Below, one piece after another: positions 13,548 to 23,100 of a stretch of 64,000 nucleotides of DNA; positions within the stretch are counted from its first letter, which is position 1, and every line of letters starts with the position of its first letter. The stretch is from the NCBI GenBank assembly GCA_022419385.1, contig JAJUBI010000005.1, forward strand, positions 248,001 to 312,000. The letters run 5' to 3'. The stretch is from Paraconiothyrium sp. Pb-2020. Its lineage: Eukaryota > Ascomycota > Dothideomycetes > Pleosporales > Didymosphaeriaceae. The notes beneath the pieces are model-generated. The model ran no database searches, was not told the origin of the DNA, and saw nothing but the letters and a program-made list of their open reading frames with translations. The position numbers and the translations under genes are program-made.

Positions 13548-14400
13548 GCTGGAGCCAGAGCCGTGTTTTCGCGGGTCGCACTCTGTTCCTGCAGAAATCT
13601 TGTAAGTACTCGGTATGCGAAACCAGCAGCAACGATACTGACTGCTCTCAGTGGACGCCTATCGCAAAAGATGCGAAGCAGCATGATGGGCCATGGACAA
13701 GATGTCGTCCGTGGCGCCACACTTCGAGACGCGCGTAGGAAAGCGCAGGTGGAATGAGAGAATCGAGAAGAACAAGAAGAGAGGGCGCGACTCTTCGCCT
13801 TAAGAAAGCGGGCAGTCCGCCATGCTGGTCTGCATCTGCAACCAAACCCCACTTTTCGGGGGAGCTTGCAAGGACCCCTAACAAGTTGACCGGGGCATTA
13901 CCTCTTTCGGCCACGGCAAGATTGCGTGCAGCGAACCCTGATCGTTCTCTGAAGACCTGTTTCACATCGTCTCGAGGTATGGCGTGAGCCTGGTTCTACT
14001 ACGTCTTACCGAACGCCCTCACCATCATCATACCTTTCCAAACTCCCAGCCACGGGCACGCATGTACCGGCATATGATACCCTGTCACTGCAAGTAATGC
14101 CCGTTGCAGACGACATCTCCTGCCAGCGTGCTCGTTCCAGCCTGAACATACATTACTTACATATTCATTCTTCTGTTTATATCCCCTGTACGCAGCTTGC
14201 TTCTCTACAGCAGCTTTAGCCTCTTTCGGAGACGTCTGTGGACAGACGGGAAACGAACGAACGCGTTATGTGCATTTGCAAGGAATAAAAAAGGTGTTTT
14301 CGGTATGGAGATTACAAGGGGGTTATTATCTGGTAGACGAGAGGGCGGGAGAGACATGAATTATATAAACAGTGCATTGAGGTATGAGGTGGTGTTCTGC

Positions 14401-14420
14401 TGTGTTGTGTTGTGTTGTGT
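14401..14420 (+). repeat. TGTGT pentanucleotide microsatellite (4 copies)
   Basis: Four perfect tandem copies of TGTGT, flanked by further TG-rich bases. Simple repeat in non-coding DNA. Confidence 0.9.
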
Positions 14421-14860
14421 GTGGTCTAGAGTGGATGTTGCGTTGCGTTTTCTAATCCGATCCGAGACGTACCACTCAAGCAACCATCCCACCCCGTTCC
14501 TTCCCAAGCGAGGGACTTGTCACTATCACATCACTCCCCGTCGCAGCAGGCAAAGCGTTCACTATGGCCGTCGTTCACGTCATGTGCACTTCCTCCCAGC
14601 ATCATCCTTTACCCCTCCGGCGACGCTCCCTGAAACGCAATAGCGCGAAAGCGTCGTGAAAGCGTGCCCCAAAAGCGTCAGGTACGCGCCTGCATGTAAG
14701 GCTGTACCTTGCAGGAATCCTTCGCCGTGCGCTTGCGGGGTCCGTTTGTATCAAAGGCCGATGATAAACACTGAGAAGTTGCGTACTGCGCTACGGTATG
14801 AAGCTACGCCGGTGCTACGGTAGGGAAAGGATGGGGAGGGTAGGGTAGTGCGTGGGAGTG

Positions 14861-14885
14861 GATTGGATTGGATTGGATTGGATTG
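14861..14885 (+). repeat. GATTG pentanucleotide microsatellite (5 copies)
   Basis: Five perfect copies of GATTG in tandem, preceded by a G/T-rich stretch. Non-coding. Confidence 0.95.
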
Positions 14886-16104
14886 CAGAGTGAGTGCCGA
14901 CCAAAGTAGAAGAACGCGCGGGATGAACTACATCTATCAAACGGGCAGGACGGAACTGAGACAGGATGCATACTTCCGCAGAAAAAAAAAATCAGCAACA
15001 TGACTAGACGGTCAGAAACGGTTCTTATCGCGCCGTGCGGTTTCGCAGGCCGCGCGTACAGTACACACGGCTTTCCTAATTGAAAAGCTGCAAAAATGGC
15101 GTGTGTGCCTGGATTGCAGGCTGGTGGGGACCGCATGTTCCGTCAATTGAAAGTTTGGTAGTGGATGGTTTGGTACGGTTCAACACGCACGCCAAGCTGT
15201 CAGAAAACGGGCGCCGCGCACGCACGCTCACGCGACGCACGTTGACGCTTGTGGGGCGTTGCGTTCCGTGGTTGAAATGGAGGCTGTACCGGTCTTGTTT
15301 TGCCACTCTATTAGTTATACGCGTACTTGATGTTGATTCTTCGCGGAGGAAGAAAATACTGCGTGTTTCTATAAGGAATTAATACAGTATGTAAGTGAGG
15401 AAGTGGGAAAAGAGGCGGTAGCGACACGGTGGAGCTCGGCACGGCGCTCCAGGGTTCAATGTGGTGAATTGTCACGTGAGTGGGTTGTTGCAGGTGCCCA
15501 GGTGCAGGTGCAGATGCTATCAGAGACCGTGCGTAAGTCGGTCATGGCATAGCACATAAATGAACTTGGCTAGTCCTCCTAGCTAACACGCTACATAGAT
15601 ACATACTTGATTCCAGCACCCATACTGTCTCATTGCCTACGCTAGTGTACTTTCTTGTATGCTGTTGCCTAGACCGGTATACTATTGCTAGACTGGTATG
15701 CTGTTGCCTAGACATCAGTGGTATATATCTTACATACTTTTTTGATGACTTGGTGCACTTTCGACATTAGCCATACACGCCTGGTCGTAAGGATTGACGC
15801 CGTTACTAGTTCTTTCGAGACAAGCTACTCGCAATTAGCTTTCTGCGCACATCGTTGCCTTTGTTGGCGGAAGGTGCTCCGCACCACCTGGCAGGCGCCA
15901 CGCTAGGTCTATATAGGCAGCTCCGCCCACCTAAACAATCCATCACTCTTACACTCAACTCTACTTTGAGTATACGTTTCAACAGCGTTCATTCTGGAAG
16001 TAACGATGTATGCCGCTTCCCACGTTGGGGTACGGTTCGGTAAAAGCAGGGCGAGATGAAACACAGCCTCACCAGTACACGGCGTTAGATCATTCGAAGA
16101 GCCA

Positions 16105-17616
16105 GTGCGGCTTGTCAAATTCGGGAAAGCTAGAGACAGGGGCTTTTCTCAGCCATGGTGTGATATCAGTACCTTTGATCTCGATTCAGCTCGTCATATT
16201 ACGCCCTATCGTATACATGGGGCCCGCAATCCCCGGCATACACAATTCTTATCAATAATGGTTACAAAAGTATCGGAAACAACTTGTTCAAATTCTGTCG
16301 AGAGATCTTCCACAATGGGATTTCCTCAGTGGCTCAACACTGATACCGGAAAGGCTCACGATGGGGACGAAGACAAGGCGATCTACTTCTGGATTGATCA
16401 GCTCTGCATCAATCAGGAAGATCATCTTGAGCGTAATCATCAGGTTAATCTAATGGGGGTGATCTATTCAAAGGCCTTGATGACAGTCATATGGTTACAC
16501 GATGAGGCCAACTCAAATCGCCGTGGAATCTCGAATGCAGCGAGACCGTCGGGCTTCATTCACAGATGCACTTTCCCTGACGACTTATAAGCGAATCTTG
16601 TTCCAACATACTTCAGTCGCTTGTGGATTATTCAGGAGATCTTGCTAGCTAGGAAATTGGACATTATGATTGAGGGCGGTGTGCGGATTTCCTGGGATGA
16701 CCTGGACAAGTGTGCATTGAGCTCAGGCATCATCTTGTACTGGAGAGCATCCGATGACTCGCCGGGTGCCAATCCCATTAAGCCAAGAGGAAGATCTATT
16801 CTACCAGAGCTAAGTCTAGCTCGGCGTGGTTGGAAACGCGATATATCTCACGACCCCAGAAATATTTTCGTGCCTTACTGCCTGAACGAATGCAGAAACC
16901 CAAGGGACAAGGTCTTCGGCCTCATGGGGCTGGTAGGAGAGAAATTTCGGATAGGTGTTGACTACGACAAGGACATATTTCAGATACTTTTCGATATCCT
17001 TGAAATGACGTCCCGACTACCTGCTAAGACGCCCTCCAATTACCCGGACTTATACGAAACAGATAGCCGGTGTAGACTCCTGGCCGTTGTCGGTTCACAA
17101 ATTGGGTTGACTCATACTCAGCATAATGGCTGGCTGATCTTCATCAAGGCATTTCTGGAAGACAGTGCCCCTGATTGTGGTATAGAGATATGCGATGAAG
17201 TCCGGGGACCGCGACTTTGTGTAAAGTGCAATACAAACACAGCCCAGCCCATGGCAAGTCCAGGTTTTGAGACCGAATCATCGTCGACACTAAGGTATGG
17301 TGATCATCGCAACGTCGAATATTGGTGGTATGAATCCAAAGGAGTGCGGAATATCTTTCCCTGCCTGCCACTTGGCCCGCAATACCAAGCGCCGACGACT
17401 TTTCACACAAATCCGGACGACTCAAAACGATTGTTTTCCAATAAGGACCTAATCCTTTGGAAACTACACACTGCGTGGTAGAAGACTTACGGATATTCTG
17501 GAGTTGCTTTCGGTGGCTGCGTCGCTGACTTAATCATGATACGCCAGGATAAGGACATTCTTTTCTCACATGAGTTTCAGCACTGCGTACGTTTGATCAT
17601 TGATTTTGCTCACTAA
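16105..17616 (+). pseudogene. decayed HET-domain (heterokaryon incompatibility) gene
   Basis: One reading frame carries HET-domain motifs in order: FWIDQLCINQEDHLERNHQV at about 16390-16450, then IYSKALMTVIWL, then TYFSRLWIIQEILLARKLD at about 16606-16662, then NPRDKVFGLMGL near 16900. The frame is broken by a TAA at 16588-16590 and a TAG at 17479-17481. On both sides of each stop it continues with family-like sequence, for example KTYGYSGVAFGG after the second. The first HET motif (YxALSYxWG) is not recognisable: a PYRIHGAR remnant at about 16200-16223 lies where it would be expected. No ATG fits a full-length start. HET proteins trigger cell death when unlike hyphae fuse. I infer a non-functional relic. 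An unusual intron hiding a stop cannot be fully excluded for the first break, because a CTGAC branch and a TTCAG acceptor surround it. Confidence 0.7.
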
Positions 17617-19040
17617 TAACATCTATCCAAGACCCTCTTTTGTCTTCTTAACCCGACTTCAATCTAGGGCTCACTGCCTAGGGCTTGTTAGTGCCAGTGT
17701 ATATCCTTCATTGCTAGATGGCACATCGCTTAAAAAATTGCGATTCAGGTTTTCAAAACAAAAAGGCAGTACTGTAGGAGGCTGGATGCGGAAAAATCAG
17801 AAACATGTCCCCCTTCCATGATATTTCAGGAATGAGCGTATTGGAAAAGTTAAACTGAGGGAAAAAGAAATACTGCGATAGGGTTTTGGTTTGAATCAAG
17901 AAGCCTTATCGTACTACATCATTTAGAGAGAATCTTATGTCTAAGGATAAGGGAAAAAAATCCAAAAACATTACTATTGATAACTCAGGCAATTCTGGGC
18001 CTTGCCAGTTTAGGTGTTTACTTCTTTCTATATGGAGTTTAATACCTACTATCCGATATGACTGTTAATTGTGACTACTCGGAGTACGCGTAACCTCTAT
18101 AACAAGATTATGTGACAGTGGGGTATAAGATTTCCAAGAGCAGACAGAAAGATGAGGGAGCGATTCGTCTATTCCCTGTATAACAATGTACGTCTTGCCT
18201 GCCTTTGAATTATCAGTATACCTATCGTGCTTATCCACTGATGGCTAGCAAGCGTTTAGAACTTTGAATAATCATTCAAATCATAAGCTTCTTATGTCTT
18301 ATATTATCTACGAAACGTCGATACTCGAATAATGAATTTGTATTGCCGAAAAGTCGTGGCTTGGAGGTGTCTACTTTCTAAGACAAGACCCTCCAGATTT
18401 GGAGGCGGCTGAGCTAACCCAACATCGTTTATGAGGAGAGACATGGTAGGGCTGGTTCGGCTGCGACGAGGGGAAGGCACAGCACGGTACTTGTGCGAGG
18501 TGGGCTGATGGTTATGATTGATTCAAGTCTCAATTGATTCATGTGAAAGTGGGATGGGTGTGTCTGGGTATCGCTGGTTTTCCTTTATCCATCTGCAGCC
18601 TTCTGACTGATTGGAAGTATGGTATGCTACGTATCCGACTCACTCCGCCGTTTTCTCTTCCCTCGATGGAAGCGAACGCCGCTCTCAAGTTTGTAGTAAA
18701 GGGTAATATAGCTTTACTAGGATAGCCCGATTGCGCTGACTAGCATGCCTGGTGTATGAGTCCATTATCAAGTGATGCTCACAATCTGCCTTGGATTCCG
18801 CGCAGTGAAACGCAGCCTGAGGCAGTAGCCTGTGATAGGGACTTTGAGGCGAGGCGATCGGATGTGTTTCATGACATCAAGTCATTGAATATGTTTCCGA
18901 GCGCCCCGCCGAGCACGAGTTGAAACGTAGTGTAGAGGGCAGTGTTGAGGGGCCATGACATATGCTGTAAGCAGGTACGGAGAGTCTCGTAACGAGATGC
19001 TGCCTCGAATGAAGAAACATGCTTGGTGGGGTGTGAGACC
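17617..19040. other. AT-rich intergenic stretch
   Basis: About 1.4 kb, visibly richer in A and T than the flanking genes (especially 17800-18400), with no supported coding region. A possible last HET exon (donor GTACGT near 17586, CACTAATAAC branch, acceptor CCAAG near 17631) would run only a few codons before a stop. The right end contains the 3' side of the minus-strand gene ending at 19041. Confidence 0.5.
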
Positions 19041-20189
19041 TCATCGTCGAACGCGTCCACTCCGTGTGGTTTTTGCAGGAGCTGACTTCGCTGGACTTGC
19101 CGTAGTCCTCGTAGTACGTTTCTTCGGTGAAGCGGTGGGAGTGTGAGCGGGACTGTCGGCCTTCCGCTTGCGAGATGTCTGCTTGATTTCCAAACTGTGG
19201 GGCTGCTGTTTGACCTTGGGAGCACTGATCTTCTCCGATTCGGCGTCAGGCATGGTCTCATCGGTCGTCGCCTTAGTCTCGGAAGGTGCAGATGTATCAT
19301 TTTTGTTGCCGTTGCGTTGTTGTGAGACCCACGACAACAGGTTGGCCTCCGCTTCGTCATCTTCCTCTTCCTCGTCCCCTTGGTTCAGCATCTCGTCTGC
19401 CAACTCAGCCGCGATATCGTCGCCCGCATCTTGGTCATTAGCCATGCGCAGGGCGAACTGAAGCAGCTGTTGGGGATCCATTCCGCTAAGAGGACCACCT
19501 GCAGACCCAAGACGTGCTTGTAGAGCAGCCATCAAAGCATTGGGGTCAATGCCTCCAATGTCTGGTTCCTCTCCATCATCAATCTCTCCATCCATGACCT
19601 CCTCTTCGTCTTCCCATTCCTGTTCTTCCTCGTCAATGTGAGACTTCGGGGTTAGCGATGCAAGTTCCGTGTGCGGCGTATGACTCTTTGAATGTGTACG
19701 TGGATGCTTCTGAACCCAACCCGACGACTTATCCAGGCTCCTCCAGTCCTTCAATATCGCATATGGCTCAGCGTTCTCTGGCAACGGCTTCGGTTTGGCG
19801 CCTCTATCTGCCTGAGCGCGCCATATGATGGGCGAGTTGGTCAGCCAAGCCACGTCCTGCTTCGGTCCTCCCTCGCCATTGATAAGCCTCTGCTTCTTGT
19901 TGCTCCGACCCGCTACAGCACCGCGCTTCCTCTTCTGGCCAATCTTTGGCTGACCTGTCGCGCCATTATGTGGTACGAAGTTGGCGTCATCGTAGCCTTC
20001 GAAGTCGTACTCGAGGTCGTTGAAGTAGTCGAAGCGGTCCCACTCGTCGAGTCTATCCTCGTCATATGCGGTCGGAGGCGGTGATGCGATCGCGTGTTCC
20101 GCTAGGTCGTCGGCTTGCATGTACTCGTCCTCGACGTAGAGCCATTCGTCTCCGTAATCATCGTCGAAGTCGTCGCCGTAGTCGCTCAT
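19041..20189 (-). CDS. acidic, Lys/Arg-tailed nuclear-type protein of unknown function (382 aa)
   Basis: Single exon, ATG at 20189, TGA at 19041-19043. The N-terminus is very acidic and aromatic (MSDYGDDFDDDYGDEWLYV). It is followed by a basic KRKRG/NKKQR patch near residues 87-101 that resembles a bipartite nuclear localisation signal. The middle has a DPNALMAALQARLGS...MDPQQLLQFALRMAND segment (about 215-250), which looks like a short helical interaction module, and then another acidic run. The tail is rich in K, R, S, T and P with SPKKR and SPAK motifs, reminiscent of DNA- or histone-binding tails. I do not recognise the family. Composition suggests a nuclear, chromatin- or RNA-associated role, which is inference. 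It is divergent from mccA, with 511 bp between the start codons. Confidence 0.75.
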   Translation of the reverse strand: MSDYGDDFDDDYGDEWLYVEDEYMQADDLAEHAIASPPPTAYDEDRLDEWDRFDYFNDLEYDFEGYDDANFVPHNGATGQPKIGQKRKRGAVAGRSNKKQRLINGEGGPKQDVAWLTNSPIIWRAQADRGAKPKPLPENAEPYAILKDWRSLDKSSGWVQKHPRTHSKSHTPHTELASLTPKSHIDEEEQEWEDEEEVMDGEIDDGEEPDIGGIDPNALMAALQARLGSAGGPLSGMDPQQLLQFALRMANDQDAGDDIAAELADEMLNQGDEEEEDDEAEANLLSWVSQQRNGNKNDTSAPSETKATTDETMPDAESEKISAPKVKQQPHSLEIKQTSRKRKADSPAHTPTASPKKRTTRTTASPAKSAPAKTTRSGRVRR

Positions 20190-20700
20190 GTTTGCGCCTA
20201 GTTGAGAGGGCGCATGTGATGCGCTCAGGATTTAGTCGAGTTTGCTGATGGCTTGACCTGGATGTGTCGAGTATTCGAATGTTCCGAGCCTGGAGGCTGA
20301 TAAACACGGAGTTGCTGGTAGGGTTGTAATACGGGGGAGAGAGACAGGACGTGCGGTGATTGAGTTTGCGGCTGCAAGGGCTTAACGAGGGACGTAAGCA
20401 CTGGTTGTCTGCGCGCGCAAAGCCAACCGAATTCGCGCCGGAGTCGAGACACGGTCAGGGCCGCGCTGTGATGTCTTGATGACCGTCGGAGCTGAGTATT
20501 ACATGCGCCGCGACGCGTCGTTCCCCGCGTTTGCTCTCCGCAACGCAGCGACGCTACGTACGCCAAGACATACGGCTGGCTGCGGCTTTGGCCTAAAGCC
20601 GAGGCACCTTACCTTTGTACTCCGCATCCTCCAGCGGGCAAGCAAATCTCTATGTAGTCTGAATTCACTCTTCTGCTTCCACTTATACCCATATGTGATC
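20190..20700. promoter_or_regulatory. shared divergent promoter region of the acidic nuclear-type gene and mccA
   Basis: These 511 bp separate two start codons on opposite strands, so both promoters must lie here or inside the genes. No strong TATA box is seen. The small open frames inside are not supported. Confidence 0.55.
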
Positions 20701-23015
20701 ATGCGCGCTGTTCGAAAGTCTACTCACTTGTCCCGCCAGCTCCTGGCTGTCAATGCTGTCCGCCACAGCTCTACAAACGCCGTGTCAATCAAACCACTTA
20801 CATCGGTGCTCATAGCGAATCGTGGAGAGATTGCACTGTGAGAATATTTGTCTTCGTATTTCTGTCGTGTAGAAACTAAGATATGCTCAAGACGAGTTGG
20901 ACGGACAGCTTCGGAATATGGCATCCGAACCACAACCCTCTACACCGACCCAGATGCGCGATCGCAGCATGCCCTGAGCTCGCCATATGCCGTCAACTTG
21001 GGAGAGGCCTCCGCCTACCTCGATGGCGACCGTATTATCCAGATCGCCAAGGAGCAAGGCTGCCAGGGCATACACCCAGGTTATGGTTTTGTATGCCACA
21101 AAGGGCTGGATTGAGTGTTCGGGACTGACGGGTTGCAGCTGAGTGAGAACCCAACATTCGCACGGAAATGTACAGAGGCGGGAATAACCTTCATCGGTCC
21201 GCCGTGGAAAGCCATTGAAGCTATGGGAAGCAAGAGGCACGCGCTTTTTACATCGTATAGGACCTCGCTAACGTGTCCGTAAAGTGAATCGAAAGACATT
21301 ATGATAGCTGCTGGCGTACCATGCATACCTGGCTATCACGGCTCGAATCAAGATGCAGAATACCTCAAGAACGAAGCCGCCAATATCGGATACCCTGTAT
21401 TGCTCAAAGCCGTCAAAGGTGGAGGTGGAAAAGGCATGAGAATAGTAAACAACCCGGAAGAATTCTTCGACCAACTCGCATCGGCAAAGTCAGAAGCCAG
21501 GAACTCTTTTGGTGACGAGGTCATGCTGGTAGAAAAGTACATCACCACGCCCAGGCACATTGAGGTCCAAGTTTTCGCGGACAAGCACGGCAATTGTGTC
21601 GCGCTTGGTGAACGTGACTGCAGTATCCAGCGAAGACATCAAAAGATTTTAGAAGAATCGCCCGCGCCGCATCTGAAAGAAGAGATTCGACAAGACATCT
21701 GGGAAAAAGCAAGGGCTGCTGCTTTGGCCGTCAAGTACGAAGGAGCCGGCACTGTTGAGTTCATCTTCGATAATGACACTGGCGAGTTCTTTTTCATGGA
21801 GATGAACACAAGGTTGCAGGTCGAACATCCCGTAACTGAGATGGTGACGGGAGAGGACCTCGTGCGGTGGCAGCTCATTGTTGCGGAAGGTGGCAAGCTG
21901 CCACTCACACAGCAAGAAATTGAACAGAGAATAAAAGAAAGAGGAGCTGCCATCGAAGCACGTATCTACGCTGAAAACCCCGACATGAACTTCATCCCAG
22001 ATTCCGGTTTGTTGCTCCACCTCCGAACACCAAAGCCGACAGCCACAGTTCGGATAGACGCAGGCTTCGTTGCAGGCGACGAAGTCTCCTCACACTACGA
22101 CCCTATGATTGCAAAGCTCATCGTACAGGGGCCAACAAGAGAGGCAGCAATCGCAAAGCTGCGCGCCGCACTAGAAGAGTACGAAGTCGCCGGCCCCATA
22201 ACCAACATTGAATTCCTTAAGAAGATGTGCATCAGTCCAGACTTCGTCGCAGGCGACGTAGAAACAGGCTACATCCAAAAACACCATGACGAACTATTTA
22301 CACCCGAGGCTCCCGCACCCGAAGTCTACGCACAAGCCGCGCTCGGCCTCGCACTCCAGGAAATCTCACGAGCGCACACAGACGTATTCTCCGGACCTCC
22401 AGTCACATCCATCGGATACAGCAACACTTTCCAGCGTCGGCAGATTGATCTCGTCGAAATCCCAGCCAACGGAAAAGGCGACTCCACCTCCACACCCATA
22501 ACCCTCATCCAAACCGCGCCCTCAAAATTCGACATTAATGTCGGTGACAAAACGTATAGCAACGTTGTTGCTACTTTCGCGCCTTCGACCAACACGCTCA
22601 CGACGTTCTTCCCCCACACACGCCTCTCCACGACCTTCATCCGCGACGAAGACCGCCTCACGCTCTTCCAGCAGGGCAAGCAGTACCGTCTGCAGCTCGT
22701 AGTGCCCAAATGGGCAGCGAAAGCGCTCGGCGTCAAGGATCTCACGAACAGCGTATTGGCGCCGATGCCATGTAAGGTGCTACGTGTGGATGTGAAGGAG
22801 GGTCAGGAAGTGAAGAGAGATCAGCCGCTTGTAGTGATTGAGAGTATGAAGATGGAGACCGTGATCCGGGCGCCTCACGATGGGGTTATTGCGAGGGTGG
22901 TGCATGGTGCTGGGGTAAGTTGCTCAATAGCTTACTGGAGTGGAATACTAATGGTGAACAGGACCTTTGTAAAGCTGGGACTGCGTTGGTGGAGTTCGCG
23001 GAGGAGGAGAAGTGA
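20701..23015 (+). CDS. mccA: 3-methylcrotonyl-CoA carboxylase, biotin-containing alpha subunit (mitochondrial)
   Basis: Five exons: 20701-20837, 20892-21090, 21139-21236, 21285-22914, 22962-23015; 705 aa. The enzyme carboxylates 3-methylcrotonyl-CoA in mitochondrial leucine breakdown, together with a beta subunit not in this window. Seen: an Arg/Ser-rich leader of about 30 residues; biotin-carboxylase start VLIANRGEIAL; ATP-grasp loop KGGGGKGMRIV near residue 190; EVQVFADKHGN and MEMNTRLQVEHPVTE active-site blocks; and a C-terminal biotinyl domain with ESMKMET, whose Lys667 is the biotin site. Length fits the family. Introns are 54, 48, 48 and 47 nt. The third (21237-21284) starts with GC, not GT; it is supported by frame, by a perfect GCTAAC branch and by the conserved GSKSESKDIM junction. 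Pyruvate or propionyl-CoA carboxylase are less likely, because length and domain order fit MCC. Confidence 0.93.
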
Positions 23016-23100
23016 TGAGCGATGTTGTGCAGTTGAGCGCATGGGGAAAGTAGGAACAGTAATGCTTTACAATGTATGAGGAAGTATTTACCATTCCACG

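Larger units (their letters stand above)
13548..16104. other. intergenic, medA 3' side, with simple repeats
   Basis: No supported gene in 2.6 kb. It includes the medA 3' untranslated region and two short pentanucleotide arrays (listed separately). Open frames here, such as 14197-14643 and 15080-15382, lack domains and overlap frames on the other strand. Three close repeats of a TGCTRTTGCCTAGAC-like unit lie at about 15660-15715. Confidence 0.5.
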
